Of a stretch of DNA of 64,000 nt, positions 32,095 through 42,920 are shown one piece after another. The notes beneath the pieces were generated by a model, which was given only the letters and a program-made list of their open reading frames with translations, was not told the DNA's origin and made no database searches. A program made the translations under genes and the position numbers. The stretch is from Lumbricus terrestris (lineage: Eukaryota > Annelida > Clitellata > Crassiclitellata > Lumbricidae): contig OX457038.1 in NCBI GenBank assembly GCA_949752735.1, forward strand, positions 21,567,655 through 21,631,654. The letters run 5' to 3'. Numbering within the stretch: position 1 is the stretch's first letter; each line of letters starts with the position of its first letter.

Positions 32095-33500
32095 TTTGCA
32101 GATGGTTTAAGCTAGATTATCACTATACCGGTAGTCATTTAGGCTTATGCAGTGGTTGAGACTGAGTGAGTAAAAATTAAAACTTTTAGCCCGAAAATTT
32201 AAGCTTCCAATATCTCTGTAAAACGTTTCCTTTATTGCAGGATAATACATAATTATGATCATTCACCACATTAAATACGTTCCCTGGGTGGCGCCACACG
32301 CGACAATATATAGCCACGACTTCTGTAGCCCCACTGTCCCAATGCAGGACCTGCCCCAAACTTGAACATTCTCCCCTACCCCAGCTAGTGATGAAAAAAG
32401 TAGGAACACCTGTTTAAGATAATTTAAATTATTAGAAAAGTGCTACTGGCAATTTGTTCGAGCCGTTATACTCCGGAACCATTAAGGTTTAATTTGCTGT
32501 AGGGCCTATGGTAATTCGGTGTTTATATTATAATAGTCAATTAGACTGTAGCACTTGTCTGTATACAAGGTGATTTCGTGCCGGTAACACAAATCATGAT
32601 CGAAAAGATTGGTTTCATGTGCTAGCAGATAGACAACTTGTTCTGGAAAGCGAAGAAGCTTTTGTGCTGCAACTCGAGAGTGCATGTCCGCGCGTGACAA
32701 CCCAGGTTACCTTAATTGTGTTGTTACAATGTTACATGTTTCCACATCCACATGAAATAGACGTACAGGACAGTAACAGTTGCAATTTTTCTCTACCATT
32801 CAACCGTCGTTATGCCTGAGATCACTTCAAACCTGTATGCCCTAAAATAATGTCTGCTAACAGCTAACGTGCAAGATACTTTCAGTTTGGCCTAAGAACT
32901 TCCTTTTCAAATGATGACACATAAATATGTCCGCTGCTCGCTAATGATGAGAGTACAATAGCCTATGGCAACAGTAGTGGTAAAAATCGCTGGGAGAACA
33001 GAGTGGGATTGTCCTCTCCAACGTTTTACAAAGGATTATTCCCAGTGTGCTTGACGGCTTCTATTGGGAACAGCAGATGAGGGAGCGCGTCAAACCTAGC
33101 GCCACTGCACTCGCCACCTCTTCTTTATTCAACTTAAATGCACAGCTGCCTCCGTTTCTTTGCTTTGTTCAATAACCAGTTTTGAGTTTAAATAATTCAC
33201 ATCCGTTCGAATCGTTAAGGTATCATGCTTCATGTTTCGCGCATTATGAGCTTTGCTGCAGGATATCATTATTAAAGTTTCACTTTAACCGATTGAATTT
33301 GTAGATCTAATTGGATCGTGTCTTTCCTCAACCGTAAAACTAAATTCACCGGCGTCACATTTTTCATGACCAATATCAACTCTATAGTTTTGTGCAGAGG
33401 TCGGACTCTGACCCAATCAATTCTATAAAAATTTACAGTGGGCCTTATACTAAGCTCAAGACAATTCACATGACTACCCAAGAATTCATTAATTATAGTT
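32095..33500. other. Non-coding stretch without recognisable genes
   Basis: Only short ORFs, all under 70 codons and without recognisable domains. No repeats with clear borders. Confidence 0.45.
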
Positions 33501-33514
33501 GCTTATCTAAATAT

Positions 33515-33575
33515 TTATTATAGCACTTCTTCAATGAAACTACTCAGAGGTACTCCCGACTCCAGCACGGCCAAA
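33515..33575 (-). repeat. SINE 3'-tail fragment
   Basis: Minus strand: GGAGTCGGGAGTACCTCTGA, a TAGTTTCATTGAAGAAG block and a TGCTATAATAAAT end, parallel to 20,736-20,795. Confidence 0.6.
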
Positions 33576-33738
33576 ACAACAGTTGTGTTCCAGTGCTTAT
33601 AGAAAATGTCGGCTAGAGAGTGACCTACGCCGCCTGGTTTAAGGAATAGATGGAGCTCAAGAGGAAGCTGCATGTAGGTAATTCCACGCGGACGGGCCAA
33701 CCACAGAAAAGCACGCTTTCGCTATTACGCTAATGATC

Positions 33739-33806
<68 letters not shown>
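33739..33806. repeat. (ATC)n microsatellite
   Basis: About 68 bp of ATC triplets adjoining the 3' end of the LINE fragment on the minus strand. It is probably the LINE tail. Confidence 0.95.
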
Positions 33807-33808
<2 letters not shown>

Positions 33809-34100
33809 TATCGTGCAATTCTGCACATCGGGCAATGCAGCTCCTCCATTTCTCCCTGTCCACCGCCAGTTGGATCGCCTCGTCCCATGTCATGTCCATT
33901 TCAAGTCTTCCCTGATGGTTTCCGGTCAGTTTTTCCTTGGTCTGCCCCTTCCGCGCCTTCCCTCCGGAGTCCAGTTAATCACTTGCCTTGCTATCCTGGC
34001 TTCATCCACGCGGATCACATGACCCATCCATTTCAATCTTCTCTTTCTGACGATGTTCTCCATGGTCTCCTGTCCTGTTACTTTTTTCCCTTAATAGGTG
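33807..34100 (-). pseudogene. LINE 3' end (reverse transcriptase C-terminus)
   Basis: On the minus strand one frame reads ENIVRKRRLKWMGHVIRVDE, then RQVINWTPEGRRGRGRPRKN, and after a stop and frame change DEAIQLAVDREKWRSCIARC before the GAT tail. This is the standard C-terminal end of invertebrate endonuclease-reverse transcriptase LINEs, with the WMGHV, GxRGRPR and AxDRxxWR blocks in order. The copy is 5'-truncated and broken by frameshifts. Confidence 0.85.
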
Positions 34101-34478
34101 ATTTTTTTACCTTGTCTCGCAAGGAGACGCACGTGCAGGATTTTTCTGAGCCATCTGTGATGCGCCGCCCCTAGTCTCCTCCCGTCGTTAGATAGCTATA
34201 CCTACCTTAGGCTACGTAGCCTAATTTTTAAACTAAAGTCGCTCGTTCAGCCGAGATGGAACATGTGACAAATTGGACGAAAGCATGCAACCTAAAACTA
34301 GACCACAAAAAGACACAAGAGATTATTGTAAGAGGAGTTAGAGGACTCAGAATGAGATAGTATCAGCCTAGCGGTCACCTCAGAAGTGACCAGAGTAGGC
34401 CTTCAAAGCATGAAGGTACTGGGAATTTTCCTCTCTCAAACTCCACGTTTTTAGATGCACATATCCCAAATATACTGT

Positions 34479-34486
34479 AGGGCTAG
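34479..34486. repeat. TSD (left) of the 12-kb composite
   Basis: AGGGCTAG, repeated exactly at 46,555-46,562. Confidence 0.85.
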
Positions 34487-35093
34487 CAGTGGCGGCGCCA
34501 GGATTTCAGGTTTGGGGGGGCTGAAGCCCCAAGCCTTCATCTCTCCCTGAGACGCAACTAGAACATTTTCTTCCCAGGGCGGTCATATTGCAATCGCGCG
34601 AAGCAGCGAGTGCCGAATGCATGAACGAAGCACATACCGACCAAGGGTTTTACAAGAAATTGTGCACTGGCACAAACGCGCTCCACATTGCAAGATGTAG
34701 TTGGAGATTGAGTGGGTTATTTAAACAAAGTCAGCAATAATTGTTGAGGTTTTTGATTTTTGGTGTATACGGCCGCAATCCTAAATAATTAAGTTCCGAA
34801 TTATCATAAACAAAGGTGTCCAACAAAGGTAGCAAAAGAGAATGGGATGTCTTCAAACGCGTCCGCGTAAAGTCTATGCCGTGCCCGCGCTGCACCAAAC
34901 CCCGAAATTTCAGTCATCTGAGCCGAGTTGGTGACCGAGCTGAGCAAAGGCGATACAGCATATACAGTGCGTGTGCACACAGTAGCCCGAGTAGCTATGT
35001 GGTGAAGACAGTGAGGTAATGTAAAGTCCCTATTGTCTTTGACATACCGATATGCAAGCACTCAAAAAACCACGTTGACTAGCGCTCCAAGTT

Positions 35094-36262
35094 ATCACAA
35101 TAAGAGGTGTCCAACAGCGAATTAATATTCAGAAATTCCACAATACAATGGTGTGCAATTCAGTATTTTCGTATAAAAAGTCAACCATGGACACAGACTC
35201 GAGATCCAAGTTGTCACAATAAAAGGTGTCCAACACAGCCTTAATATTCAGAAATTTTACAATAAAATGGTGTGCAATTCAGTATTATCGTATAAAAAGT
35301 CGACCATGGACACGGACTCGACTTCCAATTAATCACAATAAATAAGGTGTCCAACACAGCACCAATATTCAGAAATTTTACAATAAAATGGTGTGCAATT
35401 CAGTATTATCGTATAAAAAGTCGACCATGAACACGGACTCGAGTTCCAAGTTATCACAATAAATTAAGGTGTCCAACACAGCACTAATATTCAGAAATTT
35501 TACAATAAAATGGTGTGCAATTCAGTATTATCGTATAAAAAGTCAACCATGGACACGGACTCGACTTCCAAGTTATCACAATAAAGGTGTCCAACACAGT
35601 ATTAATACTCAGAAATTCTACAAAAAAGTAATCACAATAATGGGTGGATCCGATTTGACCAGGGTCTATGACAACAGAGCCCGTTACCCTAGACATTCAA
35701 TTAAAATAATCACAAATAAAAATAAATCACAATAAAGGTGTCCAACAGCGAATTAATATTCAGAAATTCCACAATACAATGGTGTGCAATTCAGTATTAT
35801 CGTATAAAAAGTCAACCATGGACACAGAGTCACAGACTCGAGATCCAAGTTGTCACAATAAAAGGAGTCCAACACAGCATTAATATTCAGATATTTTACA
35901 ATAAAATGGTGTGCAATTCAGTATTATCGTATAACAAGTCGACCATGGACACGGACTCGACTTCCAAGTTTTCACAATAATGGTGTCCAACACAGCACTA
36001 ATATTCAGAAATTTTACAATAAAATGGTGTGCAATTCAGTAATATCGTATAAAAAGTCGACCATGGACACGGACTCGACTTCCAAGTTATCACAATAAAG
36101 GTGTCCAACACAGTATTAATAATCAGAAATTTTACAATAAAAAAGTAATCACAATAATGGGTGGATCCGATTTGACCAGGGTCTATGACAACAGAGCCCG
36201 TTACCCTGGACATTCAATTAAATTAATCACAAATAAAAATTAATCACAATAAAGGTGTCCAA
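35094..36262. repeat. Higher-order minisatellite, ~120-bp unit
   Basis: About ten copies of a unit near 120 bp, each with AGGTGTCCAACA, ATTCAGAAATT, ATGGTGTGCAATTCAGTA and GTCGACCATGGACAC. Two super-blocks (about 35,094-35,735 and 35,736-36,262) each end in a truncated unit plus the 50-bp insert GGATCCGATTTGACCAGGG...GCCCGTTACCCT. The insert recurs once more at 37,196-37,250 outside the array. Short ORFs in the array are repeats of one another. Confidence 0.9.
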
Positions 36263-36589
36263 CAGCATTCACAGGACACTATTATAATTATCTACCTGCA
36301 TGTTACTAATGACAGAAAACAGTTTAAGTTTCCTTAATACAAAAATATGCATGCTTAGATATATGCACACAATTATTTTATGTATATATAATATATATAT
36401 ATACATAAAATTATCTGAACACAAATTTTTACTTCTTAGTTGACCATTATATCAAACGTAGGCCTACATTCCCAGACAGTGGTGGTATCCACAACAAGAA
36501 TATAATAATTATTATACCGAAAATAACAAGAGCGCACACATTTGAGGTGTGTAAGAGAAACATGACGCAAATCTGACAACTACATTGTT

Positions 36590-36855
36590 GTGTCAAAGGC
36601 ATTTCTGGATAAAACGCATTCTTCTGGATAACCAGCAGTCTGCAATATTATTTTCATGCATGATGTGCAGTACAGATGCAACACTACTATGGGAGACTTT
36701 AAAAATTTCACATACTGCAGAGCTGTAAGTGTACTCTAAATAGTTCAGCTCACTTTTGGTAGGGCTGACAACTTCCATTCCATAAAGAAGAAACGGTTTA
36801 CAGTAGGCAGCTACTAAATGCAACAAAACTGGTTCACTAAACTTGTAGCATTTGC
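36590..36855 (-). pseudogene. LINE reverse transcriptase fragment
   Basis: On the minus strand a frame reads FNSLHSKCYKFSEPVLLHLV, then AAYCKPFLLYGMEVV, a SELNYLEYTYSSAV block and VCEIFKVS. This matches the thumb and C-terminal region of non-LTR retrotransposon ORF2 (SKxxxxSEPVLxxLVxxYCxPxLLYG). No YxDD core is present, so it is a short dead fragment inside the composite element. Confidence 0.75.
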
Positions 36856-36904
36856 TATGCAACGAATTAAATGACCTATGCAACTTAATATATATATATA
36901 TAAT

Positions 36905-37058
36905 ATTGTATATATAGTTGATTTCGATGCAATTGACCATTGTATAGCTTTCTTATTACGACCAAGGCGCAATGGATATTTTCTGTTTTTTGCTTGGGGG
37001 GGGCTGAGCCGCATTTAGAGGCTATAACCCCTAACCCTTTGACGACGCCACTGGCGCA
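36905..37058. repeat. Internal duplicate of the composite's right end
   Basis: Aligns with 46,410-46,554: GATTTCGATGC, ATTGACCATTGT, CTTATTACGA, then GGGGGGGCTGAGCCGCATTTAG and a GCCACTG end. The bases after it do not duplicate any flank. The minisatellite insert recurs just beyond it, so this looks like an internal duplication rather than a true terminus. Confidence 0.7.
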
Positions 37059-37261
37059 AGCATCTACGCTATGATTATATAGTTGATTGCAGGAGGGAGA
37101 AAACCCTAAACATTCTTTTGCGACGATGATTAATTTTGTGAAATATGCGAAACATCAAGATAAAATACAGCTTTGCACCACTTTCTGAAGGATGGATGGA
37201 TCCGATTTGACCAGGGTCTATGACAACAGAGGCCGTTATCATGGACAGAAATTTGATAGGC

Positions 37262-37265
37262 ATAT
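37262..37265. repeat. TSD (left) of RT-less LTR element
   Basis: ATAT, repeated at 46,157-46,160. Confidence 0.6.
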
Positions 37266-39482
37266 TGTGAGAAAGTAGAGATTGTCTTATTATAGTTAAT
37301 ATGAGTCTTTATTATCCATTAATAAGACCTTGCAACGTTGGGCCGATTATATAGAGCTGTATGTAAGAACTTAGGAAGCTGCCAACGGTCTGCTTTTCTG
37401 GTCCAATTCCTGATAACTGTAGGGCATGCACGTGATAGATACGTGTTCAGCATAGTCCTAGGTCAACTTGACCTGACCGACTGTACTCGAGGCCGAAATG
37501 CAGCGTCCTCGTGCCCTGGACTCGTGCCAAGCGTGCTGCTGACGTCACTCGCGTCCCTACGAGCCAAAAAGCCTATAAAACAGACCTGAAACGCCCAAAC
37601 GCCGCCTTCGCCAGAAATCGTGTCGACGTGAGAGCTGTGCCAGTGGAAGCCGGAATTCACTTCGAGAATGGGTTGTGCCCGTAGACGTCCGTCTTCGAGA
37701 ATCATGAGTGTTTAGCAAGTTTTATACAGTGAAAGAGTTTTAGTATAGTTAGGCCTTCGCCAGAAATCGTGTCGACGTGAGAGCCGTGCCAGTGGAAGCC
37801 GGAATTCACTTCGAGAATGGGTTGTGCCCGTAGACGTCCGTCTTCGTGAATCATGAGTATTAGTGTGTTTTAAGCAACGGAAATTAAGTATATTTAGGCC
37901 TTCGCCAGAGATCGTGTCCGACGTGGAACTACGCCAGTGGAAGCAGCGAATCTTCACTTCGGAATTGGGTCGTGCCCGTAGACGTCCGTCTTCGTGAACC
38001 ATGAGTTTTAGCAAGTTTTATACCGTGAAAGGAATTTAAGTATAGCTAGGCCTTCGTCTGGAATCGTTGCGTTATATAGTGTGAATTTAAGTCTGTAAGT
38101 TTAGGCCTTCGAGTGAATCGTGAAGTGAAGCTTACTGCGAAATTATTGAGTTATTATCGAGAAGAATTAGTCTGTAGTTAGGGCCTTCGATTGAATCGTG
38201 ATTGTGAGATTATTGAGAATGAAGCCAGTGCATTAAGTCTGTAGTTTAGGCCTTCGTGTGAGACGTGATCGAGGAGATTAGTGTTCGTACGGAATCAAAG
38301 TACTGCACGGAATTCATCTTCAATGTGTGTGCGAAACGACGGATCTGATGCGGAATTTACGACGGAAAGCACGGAATTCTTAGGAGACGTATCGAGGCGA
38401 TTCTGTGTGTAATTTCTGTTCTGTTATTGACCGCGTCAGCTGTTTTTGTGAGGACATTGTGGTGAGTAAGGGAATTTCCCCGGGCGTGAAATTTACCCAA
38501 TTTATACAGCCGTCGCGCCTTGCAACAGCCAGACCGATAGCGAAAGCAGAATAACTTAGTGACCTGACGACTGTGTAGACCGAACGTTAATTCTACCATT
38601 ATTATTATAGGCGTGTGATTATTCTTGTTAGACTAGTGCAATCCATATATCCGCTTGGTTAATACAAAAGGATTTATTCCACAATGTCAGTCTCTTCGTT
38701 GCTGCAAATGGGTGTAAATGATGATGATGTTGATGATGATGTGAATGCGTGTATAGATAGGCCCAATGTGACTGTGGCATCGCCCATGACCCAGACTGAG
38801 ATTATGCTGATACGTTTGACACAGACTTTGAATGGAATAAATGAACGGGTGAAAACTATGGATGAACGAGCGAAAACTATGGATGAACGAGTGAGAAATA
38901 TGGATGTGAGAATGGAGGAAACTAGGGACGGTATGAGTGAAGTGATGGGACGAATGCGTGAAGTAATGTATGATCAGGATGAGTTGAGGAGGCAGATTTC
39001 CGGGAGAGATATGGGAGACAGGCCCATGCCTGGCCCACACCTGGAAATGGAAATGGATGGATTGGGTGAACTGAATGAAGTAAGGGGGGTGAGTTTGCAG
39101 AATCGACGATCGCACACGAACTCAGGTCCTGAAGAGAATAGGATTGCAGATAATGTTTCTGCCGGCCAAATAACCACTCGGACACCCGTCACAGAAGAAG
39201 AAACCCGGCCTAGCAGAAGCAGGGTAAGGTGTAGTGAGCGACTTCGAGGTAGGAGTCACCGAGACTATGCCACGCTAGACCGGGTAGGCTTCCGCTCACC
39301 CCCTGAAGACGATCGTCGACCCCCGGAATTCGGATTGGGGGCGGTATCCAAACGGGTCGGAGTAGCGCCCTTCCCGGCCGCTCCCATGATGACGTGGATC
39401 CCTAACGGGGGAGGGGCCCTCACTGAAGAAGCGCCAGTCCCAAGGGACGAGGAGCGACTTCACAGGGGGGGTGGCATCTACA
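37266..39482 (+). repeat. 5' LTR of RT-less element
   Basis: 2,217 bp, from TGTGAGAAAG to GGCATCTACA. A TATAAAA box at 37,574-37,580 puts the start of R near 37,605, so most of the LTR is a long R-U5. Three tandem repeats of about 147 bp starting at GGCCTTCGCCAGA (37,607; 37,754; 37,899) and shorter GGCCTTCG repeats follow. The LTR ORF begins at 38,684. Confidence 0.9.
37574..37580 (+). promoter_or_regulatory. TATA box in the 5' LTR
   Basis: TATAAAA, about 30 bp before the start of the GGCCTTCGCC repeats. It is the only strong TATA motif in the LTR and recurs in the 3' LTR at about 44,249. It implies that the LTR ORF lies downstream of the transcription start. Confidence 0.55.
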
Positions 39483-39508
39483 AATGGCGACGAGCGATTG
39501 GGATTTAA
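38684..39508 (+). CDS. LTR-borne coiled-coil ORF, probable Gag N-terminus
   Basis: 274 codons starting inside the R-U5 part of the 5' LTR. Residues 1-25 are acidic (DDDVDDDV). Residues about 40-105 carry repeats of ERVKTMDERAKTMDER type, a likely coiled coil, followed by DQDELRRQ. A disordered middle precedes SERLRGRSHRDY near residue 187. The frame crosses the LTR end and the primer-binding site and stops at 39,508. A run of seven G at 39,465-39,471 precedes the shift out of the gag frame. The 3' LTR has six G there, and its ORF is in the gag frame at that point. So an ancestral six-G LTR would fuse this ORF to gag-protease. Whether frameshifting or a one-base error explains this copy is open. 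Confidence 0.75.
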   Translation: MSVSSLLQMGVNDDDVDDDVNACIDRPNVTVASPMTQTEIMLIRLTQTLNGINERVKTMDERAKTMDERVRNMDVRMEETRDGMSEVMGRMREVMYDQDELRRQISGRDMGDRPMPGPHLEMEMDGLGELNEVRGVSLQNRRSHTNSGPEENRIADNVSAGQITTRTPVTEEETRPSRSRVRCSERLRGRSHRDYATLDRVGFRSPPEDDRRPPEFGLGAVSKRVGVAPFPAAPMMTWIPNGGGALTEEAPVPRDEERLHRGGGIYKWRRAIGI

Positions 39509-42356
39509 TGAAAATTTGAATGCAGGGTTACCTATGCATAGGAATTTTACAAATGATGATGAACGTGTGTATAGGAACAGTGCAAATGAGGAAGAAAATG
39601 CATATAATGTATACAGGAGTGAAAGACGTGTAAATGATTATGTGGAACAAGATTTTGATGCGTATGAACCGCGTATGAATCAGATGATGACTCAGACAGA
39701 TGATTTTGTGCAAATGGATGAAATGAGAATGCGAAATGAAAACGAATATGGTGATGAAGGCAATAGGCCTACAGATTTTTATTTGAGAATGACGGACGGA
39801 CATTTTGACGAAGCAGACGATGATTTTGATGAGACAGCAGCTAATGTAAGGAGCAAGCGGCTAAATCAAAATTCGGATACATTTGTGGGGGGTCCCCAAA
39901 ACTCTGTTAGACAAATAGCGTCTAATGTAGTCGTTAGAGAAAACCACGAAATAAGTGAAGCGATTGGAAATGTGTCTGGAATCGGATTAAGCAGAAGTGA
40001 AACTGGAGTTGTGTCGTCTTCGAGTTACGATACAAGTAATGCTATTTCTGGATCTGGAATTGGATTCGCGGGAGAGCTGCGAAATTCTCGATCGATATCC
40101 GAAGGAATGGGAGCGGTTTCGTTTCAACGTCAACCTCACGATGTGCGAAACGATCAACGTCCGATTACGACGCAAACCTGGAGCAGTGGAGCGCTTTCGA
40201 TGGATTACGAGAGGAGGAATCGAACCCGTGCGTACGGCAACCAAGATGGAAACACAGACGTGATGTTCTCGCTTCCATACGGCTTCGCTTCGCAACCCAA
40301 TCCTGTCATAACTGCGTACCCGATGCGAAATACCCCAGCGTGCTACGACTGGCCTCGGTTAAACCACACCGCCGCGCAACAGTACAACCCTGGAGTGATG
40401 AATCGTGACTTCATTCCAACGCATTCGGTGGCTACACAGACGGTAACCAACGAATCGGGTTACGTACAACATGCATCTGTTCCTGTCAGCGTTCCAAACA
40501 AGAGTTCTGCGCACATCAAACTGGGAAGTTTCAATGGAAAAACGCCGTTGAATATTTTCCTTCGTCGTTTCGCAATCTGTCGTAAACAAAACAGGTGGAC
40601 AGCGAGTGATAGTCTGAACCACCTGTGTTGTTCATTGATGGAGGAGGCGGCGAATGTTGTCCAAGATGAGGAGCTAGAGGATTTCAACACGGCAGAACAA
40701 GTCATTGAACGACTACAATTGCGTTACGGCACGGCAGACCAACAGACCATGTATCAAATGCAGTTAAGCGCAAGAAAACAAAAACCGAACGAAGATCTAG
40801 CACAATTGGCAGCTGATATAACTCGTTTAATGTCTCTTGCTTATCCGGGAAAAGCATCTGTTCATAGTGAAATGATTGCAATGAAATGCTATCTAGATGC
40901 TTTGTCTGACCGCCGTTTATCTTTGCGTACGATGGAAAAGGAACCGGAAAGCCTGCAGCAAGCTGTGAAAATATCCCTGCGGTTGCATAGCTACCAACAA
41001 GCTGAACTAGGATTGGAGTCTGCACACAGATCAACTGGTAGAGTAAGAGCGGTTGCGAGAGGCGTGAGCGAAGAGAGAAATGTTTCAGAACAGGGTGCGA
41101 ATTGTCCGAACCAAAATAATAACAGAGCGCAAAGAAACGGGAATGGAACGAGATATGACGTCAGGGGCGAGCGACCTCCAAATTATAGGTACTCACCACC
41201 GTGGCAAAATAATAACAATAACAGAGCGTGGGCTCCACAACAACAGAGATTCAATCAGCAACAAAGATACCAACCGGAAGTGCGTCACTGCTACATCTGT
41301 CAAGGATTGCACCTAGCAAAAGCCTGCCCCTACCGAATGCAAAACGAAATAAATCAGAATTATTACGGAATGAACGAACATGGAAATTACATGCCTGCTT
41401 ATCCACCGCAAAACGTAAGGTACATTCAAAACTCTGCCAGTGCGTATTTAAGGATGAAAGTTAATGGAAAACTGGTGTACGCTCTCCTTGATACTGGGTC
41501 ACAGCTGTGCTTGGTTCCGGCGAAATTGGTGAGAAACTGTGACATACAACCGTCGCAACAAACATTGCTAGCTGCTAACTACTCGCAAATATTGGTGATA
41601 GGGCAGACAAAACTGAAGTTGCAATTGGATGGCCGTGTGTTCGTGGTGAGTGCGTTAGTAACTCCCCAACTAGATGAACTGATTCTAGGTTATAATTGGA
41701 TGAAAGAACAAGGTGTTGTGTGGAATCTGAAGGAAAAATGGGTTGAAATCGGAGGCCGAAAAACGAATCTACACCTGCGAAATCAAGCGTCGAGATGTCG
41801 CAGAGTAGCTGCAGAGTGCGATGTTATTGTTCCAGCGTTAAGTGAATTAGACATTGCTGCATATGCTGTACTGCCGAATTTAAGAGGATCTGATTCACAA
41901 TGGGCAACAAATCCCACAGTGCTGAACTCTGGTCTAATTGTAGCTAGTGTGTTGCTTCCTGAGCGTGCTATGGATTTGACGCTACGTGTTTTGAATCCGA
42001 CGAGTCAAGCAATTCGTATTAAGAAGGGAGAACGATGTGACGTGGAAGAAGTGACTGTGCTGAGACAGGAAGACAGTACCGCTGGTCCTGCTAAATGTGC
42101 ATTTGTGCAGAGAGCAGCAACCGAAGCGAAGGCTGAGACTGTGCTAAGGCCTTGTGTAGTAAATGTGATACGAGGTACAGTGGCACCATCTAGTGAACAG
42201 ATTGGAATAAATGGTGAATGTTGTAGCGCTACTTTCGCCGTTGAACAGAGCAGCGATGAAGGTTTGAGGAGGAATCGGAAAAGGAAGAGGAATCTGTGGA
42301 ACGCCAAGTCGCGAAGAATGAAGAGAAACATAGCGATGCCGCAAAGATATCGTTAG
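39471..42356 (+). CDS. Gag-protease polyprotein
   Basis: About 961 codons counted from a GTG at 39,471; the first ATG in frame is at 39,534. The frame is also open upstream into the LTR. Residues 1-330 are low complexity. A Ty3/Gypsy-type capsid region starts near residue 345 (KLGSFNGKTPLNIFLRRF) and runs through QLRYGTADQQTMYQMQL. A CCHC-like knuckle with C607, C610, H614 and C619 has one residue fewer than canonical. The aspartic protease has LLDTGS (D674) and a later ILGYNWM. The final 200 residues resemble the segment that follows protease in Gypsy Pol (LRVLNPTSQAIRIKKGE), then a basic tail. The ORF ends where reverse transcriptase would normally begin. Confidence 0.8.
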   Translation: MASTNGDERLGFNENLNAGLPMHRNFTNDDERVYRNSANEEENAYNVYRSERRVNDYVEQDFDAYEPRMNQMMTQTDDFVQMDEMRMRNENEYGDEGNRPTDFYLRMTDGHFDEADDDFDETAANVRSKRLNQNSDTFVGGPQNSVRQIASNVVVRENHEISEAIGNVSGIGLSRSETGVVSSSSYDTSNAISGSGIGFAGELRNSRSISEGMGAVSFQRQPHDVRNDQRPITTQTWSSGALSMDYERRNRTRAYGNQDGNTDVMFSLPYGFASQPNPVITAYPMRNTPACYDWPRLNHTAAQQYNPGVMNRDFIPTHSVATQTVTNESGYVQHASVPVSVPNKSSAHIKLGSFNGKTPLNIFLRRFAICRKQNRWTASDSLNHLCCSLMEEAANVVQDEELEDFNTAEQVIERLQLRYGTADQQTMYQMQLSARKQKPNEDLAQLAADITRLMSLAYPGKASVHSEMIAMKCYLDALSDRRLSLRTMEKEPESLQQAVKISLRLHSYQQAELGLESAHRSTGRVRAVARGVSEERNVSEQGANCPNQNNNRAQRNGNGTRYDVRGERPPNYRYSPPWQNNNNNRAWAPQQQRFNQQQRYQPEVRHCYICQGLHLAKACPYRMQNEINQNYYGMNEHGNYMPAYPPQNVRYIQNSASAYLRMKVNGKLVYALLDTGSQLCLVPAKLVRNCDIQPSQQTLLAANYSQILVIGQTKLKLQLDGRVFVVSALVTPQLDELILGYNWMKEQGVVWNLKEKWVEIGGRKTNLHLRNQASRCRRVAAECDVIVPALSELDIAAYAVLPNLRGSDSQWATNPTVLNSGLIVASVLLPERAMDLTLRVLNPTSQAIRIKKGERCDVEEVTVLRQEDSTAGPAKCAFVQRAATEAKAETVLRPCVVNVIRGTVAPSSEQIGINGECCSATFAVEQSSDEGLRRNRKRKRNLWNAKSRRMKRNIAMPQRYR

Positions 42357-42920
42357 AAAGAGGAAAAAGAGGAAAAAGAAAAGAACTCTATTCTGTAGAA
42401 CCGTTAGTCATATTATAATTAGGTAGCAAGAATTAGAAATTAGAAGTTATTATGTGAAAAGAATTATCTATACAGAGCATGCAGGAAAGACTTGTGGGTT
42501 AAAACTTTCTCAGGCTGTCAGGATGCTGGGACAGGTGGACAGAGTAACTGCCTGATGGCACCCACCGACTCTGCCAAAGAGGTTAAAAGGTGAAAGGGCA
42601 ACCTGATATCGGATGTACGCTGGTCGCAGAACCGACCGTCGTCGGCTGCAGAGCTTACACTGGGGGCGAAAAATGACAGTGACGAATGTGTTGGCACTGG
42701 ATAACACATTTGGTCATGAGGGATGAAGCCAAGACCCTGTTTTCGAGGTAGGGACCTGGATGAGTGGGGGTTGAAGAAAAGAACCGCCCACCGAAGACAA
42801 AGAAACGCTACGTATTAGACCGAAGTGCGCGTCCTCCGTACGTCACTTCGACTTAGTCTGTCAAAGAGAAAAGACGTGAAGAAATTTTATTGCGAAAAGT
42901 AATCGGGTGAACAGAAAAAG
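42357..42920. other. Internal spacer of the RT-less element
   Basis: 564 bp with stops in all frames. No reverse transcriptase, RNase H or integrase motif was found in any frame. This is the position where pol would be expected. Confidence 0.6.

Noticed and set aside
36905..37058. True right terminus of a 2.6-kb hAT-like element starting at 34,487
   Set aside because: The flank after 37,058 does not repeat AGGGCTAG, and the minisatellite spacer recurs beyond it; the outer end at 46,554 has the exact TSD.
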